From Nectonema munidae (Eukaryota > Nematomorpha > Nectonematoida > Nectonematidae): a stretch of 64,000 nt of DNA. Shown piece after piece: positions 10,888 through 22,583 of this stretch. The stretch spans positions 122,882 to 186,881 of the forward strand of contig JAUIRK010000155.1 in assembly GCA_030549495.1 (NCBI GenBank), in the 5' to 3' direction. Position numbers and translations under genes: made by a program. Position 1 is the stretch's first letter, and each line of letters begins with the position of its first letter. Below the pieces are notes generated by a model. That model did no database searches, was not told where the DNA came from, and saw nothing but the letters and a program-made list of their open reading frames with translations.

Positions 10888-13199
10888 ATGCCTCATATAA
10901 AAAGAAAACGAAATGCCGTTGGAAAAAATCTTCAAATAATCAAATCTTTTAATTCAGGCAAAAACAGCTTGTCCGGACTTGTTTATGAATTTGGTTGTAG
11001 TAAAAATCAAATCAGTTCAATGTTCAAAATGAAAATAAAGCTCAAAACTTCAACAATGCTAATAATAATAATAATAATAATCGAAAAAGAACATACTCAC
11101 GACCGGTGGCCCCCTCTGGATCCGTCAGTGCTCACGACCATTTCAAGAAATAGAAGAAAAACTATAGTCATGCATAAGAAACATGAATGGACCCGTAACA
11201 GGACCTCTGATGTAAGAGCAAGCGCGAAAAATAGCAGAAGCTAAAAATGTTACGTCATTCAAAGCTTCAAATGATTGGCTTCATAATTTTAAAGTTCAAA
11301 GGAGGCGTTAGAGACGGTATACTTTCTTACTTCAAGTCTTTTTAATGAGTATATAATGAGATATTTTTAGCATAAAACTTTTTATAGAATTTTTATATTT
11401 TATGTTAAAATATCATCAAGTTTAATACCGGTACCATTTCCCTCCGAAAGGGGTAAATATAAAGTTGATTTTTCAGGTCATTATTTCCTTGCACATACCC
11501 AACTCTATCTTTTTATTGAATTAAAACTTTGCTTACTTTATTGTAACTAAATCATAAATTCTTTCCTTCAAATCAAAACCTATTTACCCAATGTTGGTCA
11601 AAGTTTGATCATGTTTAAAAAAGCTATTTTTGTACCACACTATGTTTAGTCACTTTGTTTATGTGTGTTTTTTCAATCTTTTTTTGAGTTCCATCTCCAA
11701 ATAATTATCTTATTGTTTACAACTTTTATTTCATAAAGTATCTGTAAACACTTATTTATAAAATGTTTTTTAAATAAGAACTACTATGTCTCTTTTTATT
11801 GAAAAATTTAGTTGAAAAAAATTCATGAATTTTGAGATTTTTTTATATATTAACCATTAAGTCTGAACTAATGAAGTTTAGACAAGTAACGTTTGATAAC
11901 ATTCTAGGACTTTTCAAATCTAATACTAATTCAGCATTCTCTGAAATGTTGTGATTCTTTTTCTGATCGAGACCTTTGTGTTTAGCTCCATTTTATTTTA
12001 TTTTGCATAATAAACTTTTCTTATTTCATACTTCATATTCCGATAAGTAACTAAAATTCCTATTATCTTATCTTCATATAAACAAGTTTGAATCAAAATT
12101 TTAAATTAATTTATTAATTTGTTAAAATATTGGGTACCATGAAAAATTCTCATGAAAACATAATTCGGAGTGGGATAGAAAAAGTGATTTTTAGTATACA
12201 GGTTTAATGATGAGAACATGTACCAACCATAGATGTATTGGTTTTTAGAAGACGTAAAGCAATGGAAAGAAAGGTTACCTGAAATGATTCAGGATTACTC
12301 ACCTAAAAATATATATAACATAGAGGAGACTGCTCTTTTTTCCGATCTTTACCAAGTCGTACGTTATCTGTTCGTGGGGAAGAATGCACTGGAGGTCAAC
12401 GAAACAAAGAGCGTTTGACTGTCCATTGCTTTCAAATATGACTGCCGAAATTGAAAAGCCAATTGTAATCGGGAAATCTGCTCGCTCGAGATCATTTAAA
12501 AAATCAACATTTCTTCTCTTTCGGTCCAATTTTACCACAACTCAAAAGCATGGGTAACAAGTAAAATTTTCCTCAACATTTTTGAATATTTTAACAAAAA
12601 ATTAATAAAGGAAAAACGTGAAACTATTTTATTTGTTGATAACGCACCCAGCCATGCGTAAAAGTAGTTTTTTGAACATAAAAATTTCTTTCTTGCCTCC
12701 TAACACTACATCTGTTCTGCAATCTCTTGATAATGGCATTATAGCAAACTTCAAAAGCAAATATAAAAACTTCAGTTACGCTCTGTTCTTTGCTCTATTG
12801 AGAAAGATTCCATCAAAGAAATAGTGACTTCTCTACAAGCAATAATGTGGATCAGTCAAGCTGTTCGTCAGATTAATGAGCATCTCCTCGTCAAAAATGC
12901 TACATAAAATTCGGATTCACGTTGCCGTCTTCCAGTTACGATAACTTGGAGAATGGCGTTTTAGAAGAAACAGATAATACTTTGCTAAAGCTGAATTTTA
13001 TGATCCTATGTCTGTGGATGAATTCATTTCAATACATGAGCATGTTCAAACTTGCGAAACATTTAACATTGGCTTCGAAGAGAGATTGGATAAAGAGGAC
13101 CGAAGTTCGGATGCTACTCCACTTGAAGAAGAAATGGAGAATTCTGAAGTATCTGAATCTCCAATTAAAAACATCAATATGGTTTTAAAGGCAGTTTGA
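10888..13199 (+). pseudogene. Tigger-1 pogo/CENP-B-type transposase remnant
   Basis: In order: an N-terminal psq/CENP-B helix-turn-helix (10888-11030; KRKRNAVGKNLQIIKSF, LVYEFGCSKNQISSMFK); a second Tc5-type DNA-binding region (about 11215-11300; KIAEAKNVTSFKASNDWLHN); the DDE domain starting at 12233 (SPKNIYNIEETALFSDL, where the family has NADETGLF, so the first catalytic Asp is Glu); the second Asp at 12632 on (LFVDNAPSHA); then LPPNTTSVLQSLDNGIIANF; and an acidic tail to 13199. Several frames and in-frame stops are involved, and a stretch between the DNA-binding part and the catalytic part (about 11320-12220) is non-coding or decayed. Inactive remnant of an ordinary DNA transposon. Confidence 0.85.
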
Positions 13200-13502
13200 G
13201 ATCTTCAATCTTTTTGCCTTGATGAAGACATTGGAGAAGTCTTTGATTCGCTTTCAAAAGTTAAAATAAGCTTGGAACAAATTGCCAGCAGTAGGAAGTT
13301 TCAAAATCAAACTTCTTTTGAAAAGAAAAACTATTTAAATTTAAAGTTTAGTTTAATTAATTATTAATAGATAAGTTTATCAATTGAAAATTTTCCTACT
13401 TTTTATACTACGGATACTAGTTACCTTGATACTAGGGACAACTTTGATATAAGGGACAATTGTTAAGCGACCGTGAATTTCCTTAATATCAAGGTTCCAC
13501 TG

Positions 13503-14179
13503 TATAATACTATAAACGCATTTACTTAGCCTGAAATAAAAATTGTTTTTTGATAAAAATTATTTTATTACAATTTGAATTATTAAATTTAATTAATTTA
13601 AAAAAGAAGGAAGTAATTACACGTGCGTTTGATTTAAAAGAATTGCCTTTACACAATTGAAAGAGCAATTCTTTTAGTATAGTTACACCTTTATTTCTCT
13701 AACAGAATTATCAATGACTGGAAATCTTCAAGCAACGCCTTGACCACTTCTGGAAAGATAAGATGTATACTTCTTCCTAGCTTAGTAACTCGGAATAGCC
13801 TAGTTTTCTTATATTAATCTTTTTTCCATAATTATCACTTATATTATTCTCGATCATTTTATGTTATTCTTTTCCTTACATTGATGCGATCATTACAGCC
13901 AAATTTGCCTTTCTATTCGCTTAATAAATTATGTTATGTTATGATTATTTCTCATAACAAGAGGGTCATTCTACAAGCCTCAAAGAACTATAAAAATCAG
14001 CGATAGACAAAAAGCACATGATTTTTCGGCGGTTATTTTCATAAAAACTCTAATTTTTCTGCGATGAACTACGGGAAAAGCGTAGCGGAAGCAATGGGGG
14101 CGTAAGAATTTTTTTAGTTGTCGATATCGCATTCAGTGGAAGAATAATCTTCAATAGCTGGAAAGATGGTAAGGATATA
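13503..14179. other. Intergenic, nothing recognised
   Basis: AT-rich flank of Tigger-1. No ORF, tandem repeat or inverted ends that I can support. Confidence 0.35.
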
Positions 14180-14232
14180 CAGAGTTTGGAATCGAACACA
14201 GACCATCTGGCTCGAGACCCTACGCTAAGAAA
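14180..14232 (-). repeat. tRNA-like SINE fragment
   Basis: On the minus strand an A-box-like TAGCGTAGGGTC is followed about 30 bases later by B-box-like TGTTCGATTCC. This Pol III promoter pair is isolated in AT-rich DNA, without a foldable tRNA body. Confidence 0.35.
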
Positions 14233-14245
14233 TAAACGAAGAAAG

Positions 14246-17200
14246 CTACCATTGCGATGCTATTTATTGAATATACTTTCTATAAGTCTTGAAATTTGTT
14301 GCATAAATTGATTTTTTGAAAGGATTGATTAGCTTGCGATTAATTCATTGATACACTTGATACACATTGATGGAGGCTGAAATTGAACTTGGAGATTTCG
14401 AAGGATTAGTTTGGATTTCAAAATAATAAAGATAAAATTTATCTTTGCTTATGTAATAAGCTTTCAATGAAAAGAAATTGATCAATTTAGTGAAAATGTT
14501 TGAAAATACTGAGAGATTGTATGCGATTTGGGTAAAAAGGAACAACCCTGATTTGTTCTCTGCATTAAGATGCTTAAATTTAAATCAAATGTTTCAAAAA
14601 AATTTTAAAAGTTATCCCAAATTTTTTTATATGCAAGTGGATGCCTTCTATATTGCAAGAATATGGAAGGGACTAAGGTAAACATTTTATTCGCTTTTAA
14701 TCAAATGCAACAAAGATTTTGAAAGTTATTTAAAATTTGGAGTTCAAACGTTACAAAAATGTTCTAATTTTTCTGTCAACCTATTTAATTAATATTTTTG
14801 CTAGAGTTCACGTTTAGATCAAAATTTTAATGCATCAATATAGCAAAGAGAAGCTGAAGTAACTTTGTTTGAAACTGTATCAATGCCTACTCCGAAGGAG
14901 AAGTTTGCCCACCTCTGACTTAGACGCAAATCATATTTTCAAGGATTCATTCTGCAGACAGAGACTGACTCACGTCTGCATTGAGCACATATTTTTTAAT
15001 ATGAGATTAAAATAAGCCAAAATGAAGGCACAACTAAAGAGACGCGTACCTATAGAATTAGTTGAAAATACATCTGTATTTTTTGAAGAGATTTGGGAAA
15101 TTTTCGACGGAAATTTTCTCATTTTTATCATCATATCATCCCTTTTCATGGGAGAACATTGTATATGGAAAAGGAAGACGCGTTTATCAATGATATATAT
15201 ATATTGCAAAAAAAACAAAACAAAATTCTAGTTTACAGTATATTCTTTCATCTATTTCATAAAAATAGATGCTTAGACCATCTTGATACACAAAGTTTTT
15301 TCATCCAATTCTTGGAAAACTTATGAACGCCATTTTGTTTATTAGTGTCATAAAATTTAGCAAAAATCGTCTAAGGACTCTAAGAAAATGAAACATAATA
15401 TTGATCTTGCCTTATGTTTAGATGGAAATAGAGTTGATTGAGCAAGAGGAAACATATGTGAGTTGGGGGTATTGTTAAATGCATTTGGAGGATGTGGAAT
15501 CTTGTTTTTCAAATCGTCAAACTGAGAATTCATCAAAGTGTCGATCTCAAAACCGATTTCCTTGCTTTTATCACTAAAATAGAAAAGGATGCACTTAGAC
15601 GAGAATTAAACACGAAGTAAAAGTTGAATTAATTTAAAAAGATTGCACTGGAATTCAGTTAGAATTAATTATACGTTTAAAAGAGAAAATTTAAAAGAAA
15701 TATTCAACTATGATATTGGGTATGAAAGCGATCTTGGACTATATATAATACTTTTCCTTCCTACTCTTTATCATGTACAAAAATATAAGAAAATTTTTTA
15801 AAAATTCTAAAAACTAAAAATTGTATCTCGTGCATGAGGAAACGCATAAAATGCGCGTAAAATACACAAAAGTACAAATTCGGCTTTTTCACAAAAAATA
15901 AGATAGGATGAAACAGCATTCAAAAAGTATATTTTTTAAAAACAATAAATAATATATAAATAATATGTATATTTTTTACTTTAAATTAATTAATGTCTTC
16001 TTCTCTCGCCCAAAAAAATATTTTTTCGGATATTCGCGTTTTTGCCAAAAAAAATCGCCAGTTTTTCATGTGGTAACAGTCAAATTGCATTGCTGTTCGT
16101 TTTCTTTCATTGTCGTATCATTTGTTACCTCATGAAAGAATGTCTAGACAAATTAAACCTAATAGGATAACATGTGTAAAACCAGAGGACGAAGTCGCAA
16201 ATTTAAATTTAGGGGTCCAACCAAGACATTATATAATACATGACTGTTTCTTGATGAAAAGAATCTACAGAAACTTTTTAATCGAATGAATGAATTTTAA
16301 AAAGTTGAAAATACTTCAAATAATATGTGTTAGGAAGACATGAGGAGTTAGCTTGGGACCTTGAAACTAAATCCTTTTCATGGCATTTAAAGTCACCAAA
16401 ATCAGTATTAACAGGCGATACTCGTTGAATCAATAAAGCTAAGAGATGATGTTCCAAAAGTCGAGGAAAAGTCTGGCAAGTTGAAGTTTCGTGATATTTG
16501 AGGCAAATGACGAGTACAATTACTTTCATTTGTTCGAACTTACATCAAAATTGATTATTGAAATTATTGATTTTAAAATCATGCTTACCAATGTAAAGGC
16601 AAGAAATCATGCTTTGCTTCAGTATTTTTTGAAAATAGTGAGAAAAGATGGGAAGTCAGAGAGTGGCTCGATGTTTGTTGAAGCTATTTTATGAACTCAA
16701 GCGTGTGTTTTACTCTGGGGGCAGAGTCTGCTAGAACATTGACCGTATTTTAACTATTATAATAAAGCCTTTTTTTCAAAATTAGGTTCAAAAAAATTTG
16801 GAGTTTCTTATACATGAACAGCACCCTGGCAATGCAAGGTAACCAAGTAAGGAAATTGAACAGAAACAAAATCTTATGCATTACTGCTATTCAAATGTAA
16901 ATTAAACCTTTTTTTCAACTTGTGAGCCGCACCATTCCCCCCCCCCCCCACATAATTTGCTGACCCTTTTATAAATGATTTGTAATTCATTAGTTGGCAA
17001 AGAATTCATTGAAAATTCGAAGAATTTTTTGGTATTTTTCTATCTCGTTTGAATATGGCATTTTTGTGGACAAAGCAAAGCAAAGTTTGTGAAAATTTGG
17101 AACTAATATATGCTTTAAAAAAATTATTAGTATTAATCGCAATATTTTAACGAAAAATATCTAGAAGTAACTATATTAACAATAAAATATCCTAAGAATT

Positions 17201-19134
17201 AAAATTCTTTTTAGCTGTACTAATTTTTAACGCTAATTGAAAAAAAATGATAAGATAAATATAATACGCATAAAAATACTTACAACACGGCAATTCAATA
17301 CAAAAGAATTAAAGCAACATTAGCAGCAGAAAATAGCTAATAACACCCAGTTACTTCTTTTTTACAACACATGTTATAAATCTTAGCAAGATAAAAAATT
17401 ATTTTGAGAAATAGCTCTGAGCATAGAGTACTTTGGACATTGGATTTTATATCTTACTTCTTTGCCGTAAAAGATAAATGCTCATTAATCAGTTGCTTCA
17501 AGTGTTTTATACTTGATTTACAAACAAAACTATTATTTGTTCTTGAGCGCACATAAAAAATTTAGACGAGAAGACCTTACACAAATGTTTACGTCTGCCG
17601 CAGAGTGAAACTTTTCTCCGAGAACAGGAATGAATATGCATAGCATTATATGTTGTTGTTAGAGTATAAAATTTGAGATTCGTTTAGAGATAAGTAACAC
17701 TAGTTAAAGAATTAGAAAAGGAAGGAATAATCACTCCTCTCTCTGAATTTCTCACTGTTACGGCATAAAATGTAAAGAATTAAAGAACGAAATGTAATAA
17801 AACAAATTTAAACTACATGAAAAGTATCACGTTTACTATTGTGGTTATCACTAAAGCAGTTTTATATTTTATAATTTGGATGGTCAAAAGTGTCATTATT
17901 CAAATTCAAAAAAGTTTTATTTGGGCATGAATTAAAGGACATGAAATTCTAAAATTAAATAATTTAAAATTTTAAAATTAAATTATTAATAAATCTTTAT
18001 TAAGCTTTTAATCATATAACGGCAAAAAATTTTTTAGAACTAAATTGTGATTGCAACCCGTTGGTTGGGAATCACTGAGTAAACAAATGATCATTTACAA
18101 ATTTCAGAAATTGAAATAAAGGAAAAGTGAAATGTAAACGAATAAAACCTCGTTTAAAATAATTGAATTAGCTAGCTTCATGTTTTGACTTTAATTAACC
18201 CACTGGCTCTCACAATTTGAAGTTTTCATATTTTATTTTCGAATTTTTACTTTTAACATAACTTAAAACACCAAACATTGTGCAAAAATGAAAATTTGTT
18301 TATGTTTTTAAATGAGAGAAAAATAAAGTTATCAATCGTTACAATATCAATGAATATTGATACACTCGCGTTAAAATTTTTTTTTCAACAAAGGTCACTT
18401 TAAATCTTTATTAGTACGTTTGCATTTTGTAACATTTGAAAATTAATTTTTTCAAGTCAAGAAATTTTTTTCAACAATAGCTATTTGGGAATGAATATTT
18501 TGAAAAGCTATTCCGTTTAAAAGCAAAAATACTCTATTTTTTTTTATAATGTTCGATTGTAAGTAACACTGTACATAATTAATTAAATCATTTTTTACGA
18601 AAATTTGTTGATTATTATAATAAAAATATAATATCGAAGCAAAATGTTTCAGTTGTTAAAAATGTACTTGATCTATTTATGACAGCTGTCAGAATTTTAT
18701 TTGTAGAGAGAGAAATAGTAAAAAAACGCAATCATTTTCTTGTTTTCGTATACTATGATTTTTATGATTTCTGCTAGTTTAAATGGTTTTTTAGGATTTT
18801 ATGTTATTAGACGGAAATAATTTAACGAAAAGTGATTAAACTACCAATTTTTGTATACTATGATTCCTTACAAAATGTAAAAAATACAAGCATTACCAAA
18901 TCACCCTATAAGGGTTAGCTACTTCAACGTTGGCTTTGCTGCTTATAAAAACTTGAAAATATCAAATAAAATATCTCATTTTTTATGCCTACTATTATTT
19001 TGAAATTATTCTGAGAACAGACAGTTTCATTTTAAAATAGTGAAAAAAGCTTTATTAGTTTATTTTGTCTCCTTTCTCTCGTATGTTAATTATATAGCAA
19101 ATTTTTCAATTTTGAGTAAAAGGTACGGTAAATG
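14246..19134. other. Long stretch without a recognised gene
   Basis: Only short ORFs (up to 83 codons, for example 16278-16529 on minus and 15022-15326 on plus); none shows a domain I know. A 13-bp C run sits at 16937-16949. A TATA-like GAGTATAAAAT at about 17659 follows a GC-richer patch (17575-17640), but no ORF follows it. I see nothing firm here. Confidence 0.35.
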
Positions 19135-19285
19135 TACCGTGGGTGTGTTTTCATTGACAAGGCACTGATGTACCGCTTATGTCAACCTATGAACAAATTG
19201 GTATCGATGAGGAATCGAATCCAGGGGCTTCCGTGCTGAGTCCATCATCTCAACCAACCTGTCATGTCACCCATAGAGTATGTCG
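19135..19285 (-). repeat. tRNA-derived SINE-like element
   Basis: On the minus strand the A box TGGTTGAGATG fits TRGYNNARNNG exactly and is followed by B box GGATTCGATTCC (complement of 19211-19222). A T-arm cannot be folded, so it is a SINE or tRNA relic rather than a tRNA gene. Confidence 0.45.
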
Positions 19286-20113
19286 TAGTGTATACGTCAA
19301 ATTAGTTTTCAAAAACTTAAGTTATGCTGTAAAAATTTTTAGTTTTTGTTGAAGCTCTATAACTTTTTCTGATAGACTTTTTTTCCTCAAAAGTTATTAT
19401 AAAAAGCAAATCATTGCAAAAGGTTAAAAGTTATTTTGCTTTTTGTAGATTTTTGTAGCTTGCACCAATTTAGCTTTTAAACTAAGTTTGAATGATGATG
19501 AGAAAAATGAATTAATTTATTGTTTGGTTTTTGTTTGCCCAATTTTATCCTTATTTTATACCCTTTTTTGGGAGTCTAACTAACTAACTTACACTTATTC
19601 TTATACACTAAAAAGAATAAAAAAATTCTAATACAAAGTTTTTTAACTTTAGTTCTGTTTTACATTTTTGATAAAAATTATCTCAGAAAAGTTGTGTAAG
19701 TTCGATGTGTTTTTTTTTATTTATTTTTCTAAATAAAACCTTTTCATTTTTTAAGAAACAACTGAAAATTAATGAATGATTTTTTTTCATTCAAAAAAAT
19801 TTCCAAGTTTTTTTATTTTACCCCTTTTCTACACATAATTTGGAGATGGTGCGCATCTATTTGAAGTGAGAAAGAAGGAGCTATTTATAAGTCCTCATTC
19901 ATTGTTGACTTTAAGCTTAATAGGGCGGGGGTTAAAGTTTACATTAAGCTTAATTGAGAATGAAATAGAATAGACAAGAGAGGAGTAGGAATTCATAAAA
20001 ATTTGTTGTCTTTTTTGGAAGACGCTTGAAAGTTGGCCCCCTCCAAATTTTAAGGATGTGCACCCCTGTTCCCACAATGAAATCAAATAAAAAACTGGAG
20101 CGAAATAAAATGA

Positions 20114-20119
20114 TTTATT
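20114..20119 (-). promoter_or_regulatory. Polyadenylation signal of the Phox2-like gene
   Basis: AATAAA on the minus strand 12 bases after the stop codon of exon 2, which supports 20132 as the true end of the coding sequence. Confidence 0.5.
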
Positions 20120-20131
20120 GAGTAAAAAAAA

Positions 20132-22323
20132 TTAATTTTTAGTTATTTTTCTTTCTTTTGCACGTCTATTTTGGAACCAAACCTGAAATATAAAGTAATA
20201 AAAGATTAAACTAAGAGAAAAATGGAAATAATTAGCTATAATAAAAATTGGGAAAGGAAAAAGGTTAAGAATAAAATCATAACCAACGATAGCACTTATT
20301 CTTTACTTTCAAAGTCTTTCTCTTATATAAAGTTTTATTTCAAATCTTTGACGTATTTTTTCAAATTAATTTTGAGTCCAAAACGTATAATATGATTTTA
20401 AATTTTTGTTCTTTCTTAACTGTTTGGAACATAAAATCTGCGTGTAAAGCTGCTATCTTGTTATAACATAACAAATACTTATAATTTATCTATCTTCAGT
20501 ATAACTCATTTTGAATCTTATTTAACTCTTCAAAATCTTCAAAGGTTGATTGATTGTAAGATTTTACAAATTATTCCGAAATCCACTTTGCTTACAAAAA
20601 CATTAAACTTATCACAAATCACTTTATTTAAAAATTAAATTCAAATTTAGAGTTAATATATTTGTATGCAATATGCATCTATGAACTTAAGCAAATCAAA
20701 ACTTGACAGGTGTTTATCATTAATTAATCACACATTAGCATACACAATGAAATATTCTGCTTTGTTACATAATTTTTTTATCAAATACAAATAATATCTT
20801 TGCTCTTCTTATACTCTTCCTACAGACTTGTTATTTTTAAATGAATTTTAATTGAAAATAATGAATTTACACAAATGCTTTAAAACAGCGGTTCTTAAAC
20901 CTGAGTCGCAACACAAATTTGGGTCCTCTGACAATTTTTTTAGGTCGCCAAGGGCCAATGAGAAAAACGGGAAGATAAAAAAATCTTGAAATAACAAAAA
21001 TAAAACTTAATTATACGAGTAGAAATGAATACGGTCAGAAATCCATTTGATGTGAAAATTGAAGATCTACCTCAGGAAATTTCTGATATCTACCAATTAG
21101 AAGAGCAAAAAGTTCTTGAATGTGATTTTAAAACAGAAACTTTGAGTGCTTTCTGGACATAGATTTATAAAGAAAAAGAAGTGGTGGGGTTTTTAAAGCA
21201 CTTGATGTCCTTCTTCTTTTCCAACAACGTATTTGTGTGAGACTGCATTTTCAGCTCCTATGGCTGTAAAAAATAAATATCAAAATCGTTTATCACCGGA
21301 GCACGACATGCGATGTTGTCTATCAACAATAAAACAACGTTTTGAAGAGCTTTCAACAAAACTTCAAACGCAACGTTATTGTAACTTCTTTGTCAAATGA
21401 AAACATTGTAATAAATAACATGTTTCTTTTGTAAACGAAAAAAAAATCATTTTGATTACTTAAATCAAATTTAGATAAATATTTTTTTTATTATGCGTCT
21501 TATTTTTTTACATGTTGGGTCGCGAGTGTTTGTATCGTACGTAAAATGGGTCGGCAAATGAAAAAGGTTAAGAACAGCTGCTTTAAACTATCATTTGTTT
21601 AATCCCTTACCACCTTCTTTCCTTACCTTATTTAAAAATAAGTTGTAAAAACTCTTTCTAACATTTAGATGTGTCTTAAGTCCTTTTTTGTGTAGAAGTT
21701 TTTTTACAGGCATAGTGTGTATAATGCACTTTCTTTAATCAAAAAAATTGATTCTTATTAAGTCAATTCGTGTATTTCTAATTAAAAAAACCCAAGTCAA
21801 AATATAAATTAAAATTGAAACCTATACAAAGTAAAATAAAATTTTATTAACAATATACTACTCTTCAAAATTTAATATGTTATGATTACTAACATATGGT
21901 TCATCCTACATTTAGAATTTTTTCGTGTATAATTCAATATGTAATAAATTTATTCTACATATGATTTAATCTACCACTATACTTCTTTATTGTATTTTTT
22001 TATGGAAAATCATTTCGACCAAAAATATTAGCGATTTTAATTGGAAAATAAAATTGATATATAATAACTTCTAAAACTATATTAACATAACCATTTATTC
22101 TTACTTGTACTCTAGCTTCTGTCAATTCTAATCTTTCTGCTAGCTTTTCTCTTAAATATATGTCGGGATATCGATTTTGACCGAACACATTTTCCAATTC
22201 TTTTAGTTGTATTGGACCAAATGTTGTTCTGACACGTCTTTGCTTACGTCTGTAGCAGCTGTTTACGTTATTGTCTTGGTTCAAAGCATTGCATGCAAGC
22301 ACTAAATATAATTTTGCTTCCAT
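20132..22323 (-). CDS. Phox2: Phox2-like paired-class homeobox gene, two exons
   Basis: Exon 1 runs 22323-22105 and exon 2 runs 20182-20132 (stop TAA); the intron is 22104-20183 (donor CAA|GTAAGAA, acceptor TATTTCAG|GTTTGG), phase 0. Translation gives 89 aa with a complete homeodomain at about residues 28-87. Helix 1 has [15 protein letters not shown], then [14 protein letters not shown], then [19 protein letters not shown] across the splice. The intron falls between homeodomain positions 46 and 47, the classic paired-like site, and position 50 is Gln. RRKQRR, QLKELE, YPDIY and [16 protein letters not shown] are the Phox2 signature; from memory about 70 percent of the domain matches vertebrate Phox2. 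Phox2 is a nuclear transcription factor for autonomic and visceral neurons. Odd: the protein ends two residues after the domain, and the N-terminus is only 27 aa. An in-frame TAA nine bases upstream supports this ATG, but an upstream coding exon cannot be excluded. Confidence 0.85.
20886..21580 (+). mobile_element. hAT element remnant inside the homeobox intron
   Basis: 695-bp element with hAT termini: left CAGCGGTTCTTAAACC, and the complement of the right end reads CAGCTGTTCTTAACC. Flanking 8-mers CTTTAAAA (20878-20885) and CTTTAAAC (21581-21588) match at 7 of 8, as expected of a hAT target duplication. The inside keeps decayed transposase sequence in + orientation: [16 protein letters not shown] near 21025, and a C-terminal part with CxF.S-like and K.KYQNRL.PEHD-like remnants. 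Deletion derivative in antisense to the host gene. Confidence 0.8.
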
Positions 22324-22583
22324 ATAAAATTACTTAGAAATTATTTAAATATTATTTTGAATAATTTTTCTACGATATCACCAGGAGCACGTGATGAACA
22401 TATAACATGGGTTGTATAATTAGGATAATTGGGCTAATGGAAATATTTTTAAATCTTTGCTCATTAACCCTATTAGTGCTGGGCTAAATTTGTCCGCTCA
22501 AGTGTTGGGGGCGTAAAGTGCCCCTCCCCCTATTTTTCTCAGATATTAATAAGTTTTTATAAATATTTTTAATGTTACATATA

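Larger units (their letters stand above)
10218..13502 (+). mobile_element. Tigger/pogo DNA transposon, nearly full length (Tigger-1)
   Basis: 3.3-kb element whose ends are inverted copies: left GAGAAACCTCAATATTAAGG (near 10220), and the complement of the right end (to 13502) reads CAGTGGAACCTTGATATTAA. The right end is followed by TA, the pogo-family target site. Coding parts of a CENP-B/pogo transposase are inside in the + orientation, in the expected order. The left terminus is degraded, so its first bases are approximate. Confidence 0.8.

Noticed and set aside
19135-19285. tRNA gene on the minus strand
   Set aside because: A and B boxes are good but acceptor and T stems do not pair.
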